Of a stretch of DNA of 64,000 nt, positions 21,316-34,700 are shown one piece after another. Numbering within the stretch: the stretch's first letter is position 1; each line of letters starts with the position of its first letter. The position numbers and the translations under genes were made by a program. Source of the DNA: Mytilus edulis (taxonomy: Eukaryota; Mollusca; Bivalvia; Mytilida; Mytilidae); NCBI RefSeq assembly GCF_963676685.1, contig NC_092351.1, positions 40,228,733 to 40,292,732 on the forward strand, in the 5' to 3' direction. The notes beneath the pieces were generated by a model. That model did not search any database. It was given only the letters and a program-made list of their open reading frames with translations, and was not told where the DNA came from.

Positions 21316-24300
21316 ACAATTTCAGATTTAACAAAATAGACAATATAAGCAGAGGCATGGACATTCCAAGAAGAACTAATTGAATACGTACATGTTGTAC
21401 TCTTTTCTATCTTCAATCATATCGTTTTAGTATAATTATAAATGTTGAATTAAATATGTCTAATTTTCTCATGCATGCTGTTAACTCCTTTAGTTCTATT
21501 TTAACTTAATAGTTTATTTACATCACGAGTAACGTTATGATACGATCGAAGACATGACAGTGCATCATCCCTAAGAACAGAATGTTTTATTGTTGTAATG
21601 ATTGTTTAAGGCGTTTTGTGTTTCTTTTCCTACTTCTGTATTGAATAATTATTTGAATGCGCTCAATTGATTACTCATTCATACAAAATTCAATAGTTTT
21701 TTAACATGTTACACGGAAGCTTATATGTTAACTAGTATATATGTATTTATGACTCATAACAAAAACTATTCAACAAATCTTAACGTTAGTCTAGAATGCA
21801 ATGTGTTGGTGTTGTCTTGTTTAAAATGCTCATGATAATTTGTAAAAGTTCACAAAAATATCAGGCTTATAAGTTTGCACGTTTCGTCTACATAGTCAAT
21901 ATGACGGTTTGTATATTATGTTGTTGAGACATTCGAAACAATTGCAAAATCTCTTAATAAAGCTGTTAAATGAAATGAAAAACAGTTCTCTTGGAATAAT
22001 TTTCTCTATCTCTTATTTTTAATATAAATCATACTTATTAAATACTTGTTTTGTATGATTTTCTTAATCAATAGAGAAATTACACGCACATAGCTGTACT
22101 GCTACAACGCAACTCGCATATTGAAATGTATTCTTAAATATTTTGAAAGATTTTAATTAACATATGAAACAAATCAGTAATGTCTTTCAAATGCATGATA
22201 AAAAAAAATGCATACATTGATTTAAACAAATAAGAAAACATAGGGACATGATTTTGTCTAATCACTAATTATACATTATTTTTTTATTTGTTGTATCATT
22301 TTTGTGCTTTGATACTAAATGAAAATAATCAAATTATGCATACTTTAAAAAAAATTATTATCAACTATAATAATTATTAAATTAACCTCACTTACAGCAT
22401 AAAGGCTTACTATTTTTTTACTAACTTACTAGTTTATCCAACAAGCATTTTTCTCTCTTATGCAATACCAGGATTTCTTTCGCTCGTTTTATAAAAAGTG
22501 TAAATTAAGGAAGCGCATTGAAAGTCCCACAAATGTTCACTTTTTTGTATTTATAGATCATAAATTTCGCATCTATATATATAAATATTTAAACAAAAAT
22601 GTTCATATAGACCACGACACAGTGCGTTTAAGTAATAAACATTCAAGAGATATAATTCAGCAACACACATTACATTATAGTACATCTATCATGTGTCTGG
22701 AATTTTAGTTCAAGAGCTAATTTGCCTAATTGTATTAAGTCATTGTGGTTATAATTTTAGAAATGAGTGTTTTTACCATTTCAATTTTTTTTTTTATATA
22801 ATATGGTACGTGCTACTTTTTCTTAGTTTTCTTAAGTTTTTGTTGTTGTATTTTGTAATTATTTCCATTGTCTGTGTGGTTTTATTGCTAGTTTCGAATG
22901 TATAATATTAAAGAGGGTTAGTATGAACTAATTAATTTATTAAAATATCTTTTTGAATACTTTTGTCCCTTTTTTATCATTCTTGGTAAACATTAGAAAT
23001 TGTTAATAATTACTTCCAGTACAGTTTCGTATTGGATCTCTTATTACATTAAAAATGAATTATACTATGACCTTTATGTCTCAAATTTTTAAACTTTAAC
23101 AGATTTTCTTTTTCTTTTATATTATTTTTTTAGTTCCGAAGGACGAATATTTCGCACTTAATTTCTTCCAGCTAATTGTTTATACAAAAACTGTATTTAG
23201 GACCAATATTGAATAACTTGTTTGACAAACCTCTCAATTCCGCCATTAAACAAGAGGCGGTGACTGTTATTTAATATGCGAAAAACAATGATTGTTTAGC
23301 GTGTTCGTCCATACAGCAGCTCTAATATACACATGGATTTAATGTTTCTTAAACAAAAGGAAAAATAAAGGTGCAATATATGATGGTAAAATATACTTTT
23401 ACATTTTACCATAGTTGATTGGAAAGGATAACTTTTCTTCTAACTGTTGTACCCAAAATAAAATAACCTTATAAAGTCCCTTAAAATGTCACAAGCTTTC
23501 GTGGATTAACTCCTCCACTTAGTTTGTCATTAGCATATCACTATTATGAATTTATTGCTTTGTATATGTTAATTTTAATAACTTTTATGTGCTACGTATA
23601 CGCTACTTTTAATTCTACTGATAGATACTAAAAGGGAAGGATTGAATGATAACCCATAGTTGAAAAGTTGCTGCAAAATTAAGGGAAAAAAACACTTTAA
23701 GTTCGTTCGAAGCACTTTTCTGGTTTTATCTTCATCAGGAAGGTTGCGTGATTATAATAGATCTAAAAGATATATAAATAACCATCTTAGCTCAGCTTTG
23801 CTTGTGGAGTCAGCACCTCAAGTTTCTTTATATTTTCTAAGTTTATCAACGAAAAATGTAACAATGTTGTGTTAAATATCATTGAATATAGAACTGATTA
23901 TACCATAAGGGACTAGCAGCGAAATCGACCCAATGTTAACCGTTGAAAACAGTTCTTCATAAATTCTTCAAAGAGCAGATTCTAAACAAAGACTTCACAA
24001 AATTGGAATTTTATTGATAAAATCTCAAACTGAAATCAATTTACCGGTCAAATAAATCTGAAATGTGAAAATGCAACTTTCGTTGTGATCCAAGGCTCCG
24101 TTATGAAGACCGTACTTTAACCTATAATAGTTTATTTTATAAATTGTGACTTGGGTTGAGCGTTGTTTCATTGACACTTGTACCCCATCTTTTTATATCT
24201 ATATCATGTATATGTAATCAATTAAGATGTTACATCCTTTAGCCATACTGCAATACGCACAGTTAAACGATTTTAAGAATATTTTAACCACAGGTAATAT

Positions 24301-24760
24301 GATGAATATAATTTATATTTTGACATAGAAAGGTGTGAATCAGTAATTAAAAATAGAAAGAATTTCCATTAAAGTTGGTTTACACCTCAATACTGTCCTG
24401 CTTTCTTAATGTGTAAGTCGTGATCCATAACCTAAGCCTATCCAATGTTGTTTTTTCATTTAGTTTCACATCATCGTTAACAGGAAATAAATGTGCAATA
24501 GTATATTCATTTTTATATTAAAATAAATTCTTATATTTGTGTTCTTTGTATACCTGCATAACGCATTGATGAGTTCATGTCTTGAATGTCCATATCTAGT
24601 TAGTTACCTCTAAGATTTTTTATTTGAATAAAATAATAAGATAAGCAGGCGTATATTTGGCATTCGTTCACACTCGTGTTACACTTTATGGTTTCAGATA
24701 ATTGAGAAAAATGAAGAAGTTAAACTTGCAGTTGCCAATTTCTTCTGCTTTAGATTAAAC
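21316..24760. other. AT-rich intergenic, no gene seen
   Basis: No exon chain could be built on either strand. A diverged C' repeat end lies at about 24,088-24,205 (ccaaggctccgttatgaaga ... cccatctttttatat). The rest shows no clear structure. Confidence 0.5.
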
Positions 24761-25848
24761 AAGAGTGCACATGCTGAAATGTCTCGCCTTCAATACTAAT
24801 CATCATTGATATTATGTTGATAGTCCTAAGTATAAAGCTAAGCTTTATTACAACTGTCACATAAACTTTATATTAACCAAGATAACTAAACAAAGACCAA
24901 TGAACCTTGAAAATGAGGTCAAGGTCAGATGAACCATGCCAGGCAGACATGTACAGCTAACAATGCTTCTATACAACATATATAGTTGACCCATTACTTA
25001 TAGTTTAAGAAAAATAGACCAAAACACAAAAACTTAACACTGTGCAATGAACCGTAAAAATGAGGTCACGGTCAAATAAAACCTGCGCGACTGACATAAA
25101 GATCATAAAATATTTCCATACACCAAATATAGTTGACCTATGGCATATAGTATTAGATAAAAAGACCAAAACTCAAAAACTTTACTTTGACCACTGAACC
25201 ATGAAAATGAGGTCAAGGTCACATGACATCTTCCCGCTAGACATGTACACCTTACAATCATTCCATTCAACAACTATAGTAGACCTATTGCATATAGTAT
25301 GAGAAAAACAGACCAAAACACAAAAAATTAACTATAACCACTGAACCATGAAAATGAGGTCAAGGTCAGATGAAGCCTGCCAGTTGGACATGTACACCTT
25401 ACAGTCCTTCCATACACCAAATATACTAGCCCTATTGCTTATAGTATCTGAGATACGGACTTGACCACCAAAACTTAACCTTGTTCACTGATCCATGAAA
25501 TGAGGTCGAAGTCAAGTGAAAACTGTCTGACTGACATGAGGACCTTGCAAGGTACGCACATATCAAATATAGTTATCCTATTACTTATAATAAGAGAGAA
25601 TTCAACATTACAAAAAAATGAACTTTTTTTCAAGTGGTCACTGAACCATGAAAATGAGGTCAAGGACATTGGACATATGCCTGACGGAAACTTCGTAATA
25701 TGAAGCATCTATATACAAAGTATGAAGCATCCAGGTCTTCCACCTTCAAAAATATAAAGCTTTCAAGAAGTGAGCTAACGCCGCCGCCGCCGGATCACTA
25801 TCCCTATGTCGAGCTTTCTGCAACAAAAGTTGCAGGCTCGACAAAAAT
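24761..25848 (+). mobile_element. 1.1-kb element with six 147-bp internal repeats and 3' hairpin (copy 1)
   Basis: Starts aagagtgcacatgctgaaat and ends with the hairpin GTCGAGC-ttt-CTGCAAC-aaaa-GTTGCAG-GCTCGAC. In between, 'tgaaccatgaaaatgaggtc' recurs at 24,901, 25,048, 25,195, 25,342, 25,488 and 25,642, a 146-154 bp period. No ORF. This layout is known for bivalve 'pearl'-type and Helentron-like non-autonomous elements; assignment to that class is inference. Second copy at 60,886-61,981. Confidence 0.8.
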
Positions 25849-26039
25849 TAGAAGTATTCTTTAAACAGACTTATTAAGAAGGGATATAGTTACGGTACTG
25901 TTGTCAGGTCATCAAAGTTGGCATAAGTTGGCTTTAACATTGTTTATTTATCGGAAATAAACACATTTATCCTAAATACCAGTTGTTGGCATGTTATATA
26001 TGCTTCTTATATGTTTAATGATGGTATGCTAGTTAATAT

Positions 26040-26620
26040 TTAACGGGAGGAATTGCGCTTGATATTCATATGATCAAGACATAATCTTTCAATAAGTTTA
26101 ATTGAAGTCTGGAGCTTGCATCTCAGTAGCCGCTAGTAGTTCTTTGTCAATTTATGTATCATTGTCATTTTGTTTAGGTTTTTTGTTAACTTTTCTGACA
26201 TCGGACTTGGGCCTATTTTGAACTGAGTTTTACCATGTGTATTGCTGCGTGTTTTTTTTTTTTTACATTGTCTAGAGGTATAGGGGAGGGTCGAGATCTC
26301 ACCACAAAAAATGTTTAACCCTGCCGCATGTTTGCGCCTGTCCCAAGTCAGAAGCCTCTAGCATTTTTTCATTCTTGTATAATTTTTAATTTTAGTACAT
26401 TTATGTATTTTGGAGTTAAGTATATCGTCCATTATCACTGAACTGGCACATATTTTGTTTAGGGGCCAGCTGAAGCATGCCTCCGGGTGTTGTTTTTTTC
26501 TCGCTGTATTGAAGACCAATTTGTGGCCTTTCGTTGCTTCTGTTCTTTGGTTGGGTAGTTGTCTCTTTGGCACATTCCCCATTTCCATATTCAATTATGT
26601 TTCATTTCACCTTCAGGTAT
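26040..26620 (+). repeat. Dispersed repeat family B, longest copy
   Basis: Includes 'aggggagggtcgagatctca', 'gtttaaccctgccgcatgtt', 'cctgtcccaagtcagaagcc' and the 'ggggccagctgaagcatgcc' end seen also at 950 and 53,340 (reverse). Confidence 0.7.
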
Positions 26621-28227
26621 ATTTATATATGTATATATTTAGCCATGTTATTGCACGCCCTGTTTTTTTTTTTTTTTATTTGTGAATGAATACATCTTTA
26701 AATGCATTCAGATCTGATTTTATCAGTGTGAAAATTGAATAATTTTTCTTAGAATTGAATTTGAAGGATATCAATAAACTAGTATCAGTGATACTTGCTG
26801 ACTTCAGTTTTCCTATTATAAAATTTATTTAGTGCGTAGTTACAAGCCATATGCCTTAGCATTCACGTACACTATGTAAGTGAATAACACATAAGCACTG
26901 AACTATTTTTTTTTGTTTTTTAAATTTTTTTCTAGAAAGGACTAAATAAGGCCGGCTTTCCTAGTGATCAATTGTGCTTTCACGTCCTTCGATTCTTATC
27001 TTTTTAACAGTGACAGAAGTTACCAAACGGACAATACAAATTCATCAGTTGAAGAGTCACCAACAAAACAGCGACAACGATTCAAAAATTTTCCATTCCA
27101 TTATCATTGACACCCATCGACGACATGTTTTATGTCATAAACATACGTTTATAAGGATAAAAGTTTTTAAAAATGTTGAATTGGATGAATTTACCTTTGA
27201 GACTATTTTTTTTAAAGAAAATTTAAAAAAAAAAGGTTTTTCAATTTATTGAAATAAATTAAAAACAGCAGAAATAACAGTATGGAGACCATATTTGTCT
27301 TTCAAAATTGTGCTTTACCCTTAATACTCCTTTTATGTTATGTCAATTCTGCACAATATGCATTTTGAAAACAGCAAGACAATGTTATAATGAAGATATA
27401 GAAATTAATAAGTTAATTTAAAAAATAGAAAGTTCACGAAAAACTAACAAAACCAAATTCTTGACCAAATTAACCATCGGAAAGATTGAAAAACAACTAC
27501 CTTTATTATATATAAAACAAAACGATATAAACTACATACTGACAAGGTATGAAGAGATTCTGTCAATGTTTGTTTTATTTTATTCTACTTTAAATTGGGC
27601 AGTATTTGCGACAGTCGCTTAGGATGAACAGTTTAAAGACGCGTATATTAGCGGTAGTGTAAGAAGTCATTAAAAAAAAATATATGCCTCGCTTTCATCC
27701 GAATTCTAATGAACGTATTAGATTGTAAATACCTATTTCTTTCGACATCTGTTTGATAAAATGAAAAAATGATTTCAAAAACGGGGTTTCACATTATAAA
27801 TAAAAGAGGGACGAAATATACCAGAGGGACAGTCAAACTCATAGATCGAAAAGAAACTGACAACGCAATGGCTAAAATAGAATGACAACATTTAACTACA
27901 AAGTATACAAAAAAATCTTTTATTTTCAATTAATCACCGGCATATAAGGGCTGATATTGTTATTTTATCAGCACAATTAGCAATATAAAAATACATAAGA
28001 CATACATAATGATTAAAAATATTAACTATAAAAGGAAAGTATTAAAGACATTATTTCTATATATAATAAAAACTGTGTCAAGATTTAACTTGGTTGGAAA
28101 TTTTGAAAGGAAATATTTGTCAATTGAAGGTAATGAACCCTTTGAACAGTACAGAATAGTCCTAAACTACATTCTGCGTGTTTGAACTAATTTTCAAATA
28201 CATTTCCGCATTTCAATATGTCTTTCA
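26621..28227. other. Intergenic, little structure
   Basis: Apart from the orphan exon candidate, this holds a family H repeat fragment (27,795-27,895, 'aagagggacgaaatatacca'). No other feature seen. Confidence 0.5.
27011..27109 (+). CDS. Orphan terminal-exon candidate
   Basis: After acceptor tctttttaacag, the frame reads DRSYQTDNTNSSVEESPTKQ, then QRQRFKNFPFHYH and a TGA. Composition looks protein-like, but no upstream partner exon was found on this strand. May be chance. Confidence 0.2.
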
Positions 28228-28233
28228 TTTATT
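28228..28233 (-). promoter_or_regulatory. Candidate poly(A) signal of the formin gene
   Basis: AATAAA on the - strand about 365 nt after the stop at 28,595. Position is reasonable, but the hexamer is common in this AT-rich DNA. Confidence 0.3.
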
Positions 28234-28418
28234 TTTGAAAAACTAAATGAGTCTAAAAATAGAAATGTTTGTGTGTTGCGTATTTCTAAATATTGCATTA
28301 ACAGAAATATTCAAAATATTTATGAGTTTTTCTTCCTGAGGAATAAATTTCTATAAAAACATATGTTACAAACTTTGCAATAGCTCATACTATTTGTGAT
28401 ATACAGTTATAAATATCC

Positions 28419-28620
28419 AAACTTGAGAATCGTTAATGTTTTTGGTACAGAGATACAAATGTTCAAGCTTGAGAACTATAATTAATATTTTGGTACAGTA
28501 AATTAAATATTAAAGCTTGAGAATCGGTAATTGTCTGGTACAATGATATTAATCTTCAAGCTTAAAAATCGGTATTATATAGTGGTATAAATATTTAAGC
28601 TTGAGAATCGATTATTTTCA
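28419..28620 (-). repeat. Minisatellite spanning the formin stop codon
   Basis: Five imperfect units with the anchor 'agcttgagaatcg' at 28,420, 28,466, 28,514, 28,559 and 28,598 (spacing 46, 48, 45, 39). On the - strand the first unit encodes the last residues IIDSQA and the stop; the others lie in the 3'UTR. Confidence 0.85.
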
Positions 28621-28791
28621 CTTCCATTTCCTCTGGTGTTGACGGTATCTGCGTATTTGATTTAGTGCCAGGAGATTTTCCTCTAGATTTTCCTGGAGAG
28701 GTTTTACGTAAACTATATCCTTTTCTTATATCTGTCAGTAATCTGTCAATTATACAGCCGTCATCATCCTTTGGTAGAGGTTCATGCTTAG
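28595..28791 (-). CDS. INF2-like terminal exon: WH2/DAD
   Basis: Residues 893-957 and stop. [20 protein letters not shown] is the WH2/DAD-like element, followed by a short basic Ser/Pro tail. Acceptor ttatttctag. Confidence 0.93.
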
Positions 28792-31700
28792 CTAGAAATA
28801 AAAAATAACACTGACAATGTTTTCTCAATTGTTTTTAATACTCTCTTTTCCCTAATAACGTATATTTTGCCAAAAAAATGTTTAAATTGGTTATGATATT
28901 GTTACAAACAATAACGTGAGATTTTTATAGCTAAGATATTTCAGCATAAATATATACAATCAGACTATGTAGGGTGATTGCCAATAATACAGCTCTCAAC
29001 AATAGACCAAATTACTCAGACTTTGATAAATAAAGGTTTCAACAATCAGTTAAAACCCATCTCTCATAGTCAGTTATTTAAGGCCCCGAAAAGACAAATT
29101 TAAAATCACTTATATGAGAAAATAACGGCCTGATTTATGATTAGAATAACGAACAAAAATATAATATGATATACAGCAAAAAACTACATCCACTGATTTA
29201 TAGACTCCTTACTTGGGACAGGTACAAACGTAATGTAACATGGTTTAACTAGTTATATTGCCCCGAACCCTCACCTATCATTGGACAACGATGCAACAGC
29301 ACAACAAAAGAACACACTATACAAAATAATAAACAAAAACAAATTTGATAAACAAAAACAAATTTTATAAATAGAAACATACAACACCCACCACTTAGTA
29401 ACAGACTCCCGATTTGGGGCATGCAAATATTATGTGACTGTCATATAAGTGAGAAGTTAAGGTAGCTTTGAAACCAATTTATCCACCATTTTCTACATAA
29501 GGAAATATACGTTCTAAGTCCGTAATATGAGCTTTAGATATTGCCATTGCATAATGTACTTTCCGATTTGATATATCAAGTTGATGAGTCAAGAAGATGG
29601 ATTGAACAAACTGATATTTACCATGTTTATGCTTTTCAACCATTTCAGCTTGTTGTTTTCTTCTTCGCTCTGCCTTTTCTTCCTGAATGCGTCGTTGCTC
29701 ATTTTCCTATATATGAAATACTTATAATAACAAAAGTGTTACTCATAAAACATTTTTTTTTATGAACAGAGGAAGTTTGATACTTTCGCGTTGAATGCAA
29801 TAACATTTATAAATATTCTGATGGTAAATATATTATTTTGATCGGAATTATTCGCTGAGTTTTTCAGAAATAAATCTACACATAGGGATGTCTCTTTAAT
29901 TATGACAAAGGGTTACCCGACAAAGGATATTTTTGAAGTGCCTGTATCATACACGTATCATACTAGCTATAAAATCATGTTTAATCCATCACTTTCGTCA
30001 TTGGAAAATGCCTTTACCAAGTCAGGAATATCACAGTTGTTATCAATTCGTTTAATGTTTAAGCTTTTGATTTTGCTATTTGATTAGGGACTTTCAGTTT
30101 TGTATCCTTATGTTCAATGGGTCCTCGGAATTCATTATTTTTGCGATTTTGCTATATACGTCTTTATAAATTTGAAGTATGATATACAATACATTACATA
30201 ACAGTGTTGTACTTTTTTTTTAATATTTCATTGTGGAACTTTTACCAGGACATTTACGTTCTTTAAATTTTTGCACAAAGTTAGTGTTTAACAGATATTT
30301 CAATAGTGATATTCTGCAAACCCATCAAACAACCTTCATTGTATTGATGTTTTGACCTTCATATTAAAAAGGATTCATTATATTCTACCGGGAAATCATT
30401 GCATCGAGATTGGCAAAAGCTATACACAAGGAGGCTTTAACCATTTGATAGGGTTCATACTCTCTCTCTCTGGCAAACTAACAACAATGTGACAAAATTT
30501 AGAGTATAGGTCAAAGTTAAATATGGGATGTTGTCGATGCGCAATTCTGTATTTATCTTTACTGGATACACACAGAGTAAAAAATATGATCATAAACATT
30601 GAGCAAAAACCATCACGAATTTACATTTTTAAAGAATTTCGGGAAAATACCAAATTGTTTTGTTATAAAAAATACGTAAGAAATAACAGACAATGCCAAA
30701 AATGCCTGCCAGATAGCACAACTAAAATTAAAACAAAATTAAAAACATCAATCAAAACATTATTCATGTCCTTTCCAATGCACCGTTAGATATTCCAGAT
30801 TTGACACTTTTTGAAATTTCGGGTTTTCAATTCTGATAATCTTTGGATTCAAATTTGTATGCAACTGTTCTTATTCGAGAGTGAAAATGACGAGGCTTGA
30901 GTAAGTATAAACAAAATGCGCCTCTGCCTTACAAAAATCAAGCATGGTATTTTTTATGGTTTTTTTATTCAATTACAAAGCTCGATATGAATCCAATGAT
31001 TGTTATCGTTTAGTCTTTGATGGTATCGATAACACAGTTGAAAGTGCATCTTTGTTTACAGGAACTATGAGCGTCACTGATGAGTCTTTTGTAGACGATA
31101 CGCGCGTCTGGCGTACTTAATTATAATCCTGGTACCTTTGCTAACTACTATTACTGGGGGTGTCATTTATTGTTAATGTACTGCATGAAATGTTAGAATC
31201 ATTCTAAACAGCAAGATTCAGTTTCATAACTATTTGGTCTTCAGACTGCCTTGATTCGATCGCAACTTATTCGTGTAGACGCCACACGCGTGTGGCGTAC
31301 AATATTCGAGTATTTTCCAATTCAACGATAAAGTTTATAAAGTTTGCAAAATATGACCTTTTACGGTTAAGTTCATGTTAATATTTTCCTTAAAATTGCT
31401 GTAATCACATGGAATCCGTTATATATATTACATCTATCAGACAATTAACTGTTGACATTTTTATCATTAGATTTTATAAGGAAATGATGTATACAATATT
31501 GTAATATTGGATTCATTTTATTAGTCCTTAGACTATTAAAGATAACAATATATAAATTACCTTCTGACACTGCTGAACTTTAGAGCAGAAAGTTTTCAAT
31601 GTTTCTACCAATTCTTCCACTTTAAATGACTTTTCATTTTCACAATAATGACTTGCTAATTTTTTGGACAAGTCTGAGATCTTTTTCATTCCCTTTTCCA

Positions 31701-34700
31701 TTTGTTTTATTTCTTCTTCTGCATCCTAAAATTATTTATCAAATATAAGATATGATATAAGGTTTGAGAAATAAGATTTCCAATCATCATTGATTACTGA
31801 AATTAAAATGATTCAGACATTTTGGGTATATTTGATATGTTTTAAACAAATATACTGAATGCAATACACTATTATGTGCATTTTGAAGATCATGTGTAAT
31901 TTCAAGATTCTCAGTCGATGTTTTAATTAATGTTTATATATTTAAGGAATACTGTAATATTTTTCCTGTCTATTCGAAATAACATAAAAAATTTGGTGCA
32001 CACTGAATAACGCGCGTAGCGGGTTATTTAACAGTGTGCACCACATTTTTTATGTTATTTCGAATAGACAGAAAAAATATTACAGTCATTTCTTATAATT
32101 TAATTCTAAATTCCATTTTAAACCGTAGAAAACCATGAAAAAACGTTGATGAAGTCACGGTCACATGACTAAATTATGTCTATGGGCTCATAACAAAATA
32201 ACGTCGGCCAATCAGAAGACGCGTTACATCCAAAATTAAATTATTGTCAAATATATCGACAGAAAAAACAACAACTAGATAACAGAAGTTTGTTCTTAGA
32301 CTATTTATAAAACATTATATACTTAATAATAATATGAGGTATCCACAATATAAGTAAACTTAAAGCAAACGAACATAAAAAGCAAAGAAATTGTGCTTTC
32401 ATTGCTGTTCTTTATCTCAGTAACCGTGAGGCCTTTAACATGGGTTGAAAAAACTCACTTCAAATTTATTACTGTCTTTTTTTTACTTCATTTAGAATAT
32501 TTTTAGTATAAAACAAACATAAAAAATAAACAGGAAAAATATCTCTCCTAAATTAAACACCAAACATTATATACGCATGTATAAACCAACTAAATAAGAG
32601 AAAAGTCAATGCAACAACAATCCTACGAGACAAATAAATACATGTATTTTAATCTTTAAAACACCTTTTTTGAAGTAGCTTGATAATATACAATGTTATG
32701 TACCTGTACAAATGTTTTAAGTTGATTTTTAACGTCATCTGGAGCACCTTTTAGATTTTTGTGCAGTTTGTGTACACTGTCCTTTAACTGCTTTAGCTCT
32801 GTGGTTAGATTATCTTTCGAACATCTAAAAAAAATTATGAAAATGTAAAACTTTGATTAAATATTATTTCGAGCTTATTTGCTGTTTATTTCAGGTATAA
32901 GTGATGTGCTTTTATTTGTTTTGTTTTCATTTAGATAAAAATGATTCATATATGTATAAATGCAATTCTAATAAAGAATACACATTTTAAAAAAATATGA
33001 GTATAAGGATATTTTCGAAATATAGTTTTTTTTCTCTTTAATTGACATTTTTTTTTTATAGATTTCTACTTTCAATTCATACAATGTATAAAAATTAATA
33101 TTCTGTTTTTGGTTTCCAGTAACGTGTTAAATTGAAATAAGGGAAATAATTATGTTTGTTACTAAGAACTATTTAGTCAAGAATTTGTTAATTGAACTTA
33201 GATGTCACTAACGAGTAATACATATATTGGAAGATACTAAGTAGTATGGAAGTATCTTATTTCAGTTTCTAACTGACATCATGAATTGTAAACGAAGCAA
33301 GTAAACTTGCAACATTAACCCTTCTGTCCTTGAAGTAGTATAAAAAGTCATGCCAAAGGTTATGGTCATAACATTAATGTGAAATCGTGGCATAATGATG
33401 TGTTTTAAAACATTATTTGGCTCATAAAAAGTGGTACAAGTGAAATTATTGCCTACTCTGTTGTTTTTTTTTTGTGCGTAGGATGTGTATATTAGTTCTT
33501 AGATAGATTTTTATTATATGAAGAGGCTTGTGAACTGTGTAAACTAGTTTTATTCGAACACGTTTAGGGGCATATCATATGTTTGAAAATTTTGAGTGGT
33601 TGTCACTGTTCCTGAATCAATATGTTGTTTGTGCAGACCAACTTTTACCAGATCTAGATCTGAGTGTTCTACGTTTACTCACCGCTTACCTACACTCAGA
33701 ACTAGCCTCGCGAAATAGGTGTTATTCAACGATAAGAATGGTGGTGATTTCAAGTTATATATTTGAAGAAGTTGAGTAGTCGTCAAATTTACTGTTATCT
33801 TATATCTTTTTTAATCAAAACTGTAATAATTAATTAAATTTTAAGTACAACACTAATGTTAGTTTTGACTCTTGGTCTTTATGCGTAATATAGTATGACC
33901 GTTGTAAAAATATGTATTGAAAATCAAAAACGGAAAGTCTGACTGACTCAGTGAATAAACTCATCATAGATACCAGGACTAAATTTTGTATATACGCCAG
34001 ACGCGCGTTTCGTCTACAAAAGACTCATCAGTGACGCTCGAATCCAAAAAAGTTTTAAAAAAGCCAAATAAAGTACAAAGTTGAAGAGCATTGAGATCCA
34101 AAATTCCTAAAAGTGTTGCCCCAAATACAGCTAAGGTAATCTATGCCTGAGGTAGAAAAGCCTTATTATTTCAAAAAATTCAAAATTTTGTAAACAGTTA
34201 ATTTTCAATATAACAATATCAATGATAATTCATGTCAGCACAAAAAGATCATATTCATAAAGGAAATTTTGTTCAGCTTGCCTTTTATAGCTCACTATGC
34301 GGTATGGGCTTTGCTCATTGTTGAAGGCCGAACGGTGACCTATAGTTGTTAATGTCTGTGTTATTTTGGTCTTTTGTGGATAGTTGTCTCATTGGCAATC
34401 ATACCACATCTTCTTTTTTATAGTTGCAGCTCAGAATCTTCTGAGTTGTAAAGTTGCACGATTATAATTTTTTTTTATAAATCTGTGTTTCTTTTGAACT
34501 TCTGCAAGTGTTATACAGTCGATTAGATTTCTAAATGTCTATTTATAACTACCTATTACATGATGATCGGGTATTATGCAATGGATATAACTATTAAAAG
34601 TTCTAAATATGCTTACCTTGTTGCACAATTGAGGTCTGGATACATCTCGTCAGCAAAATCCAAAGCATCTTTATTTTCTTTTGTAGCCTCAGCAACCATG

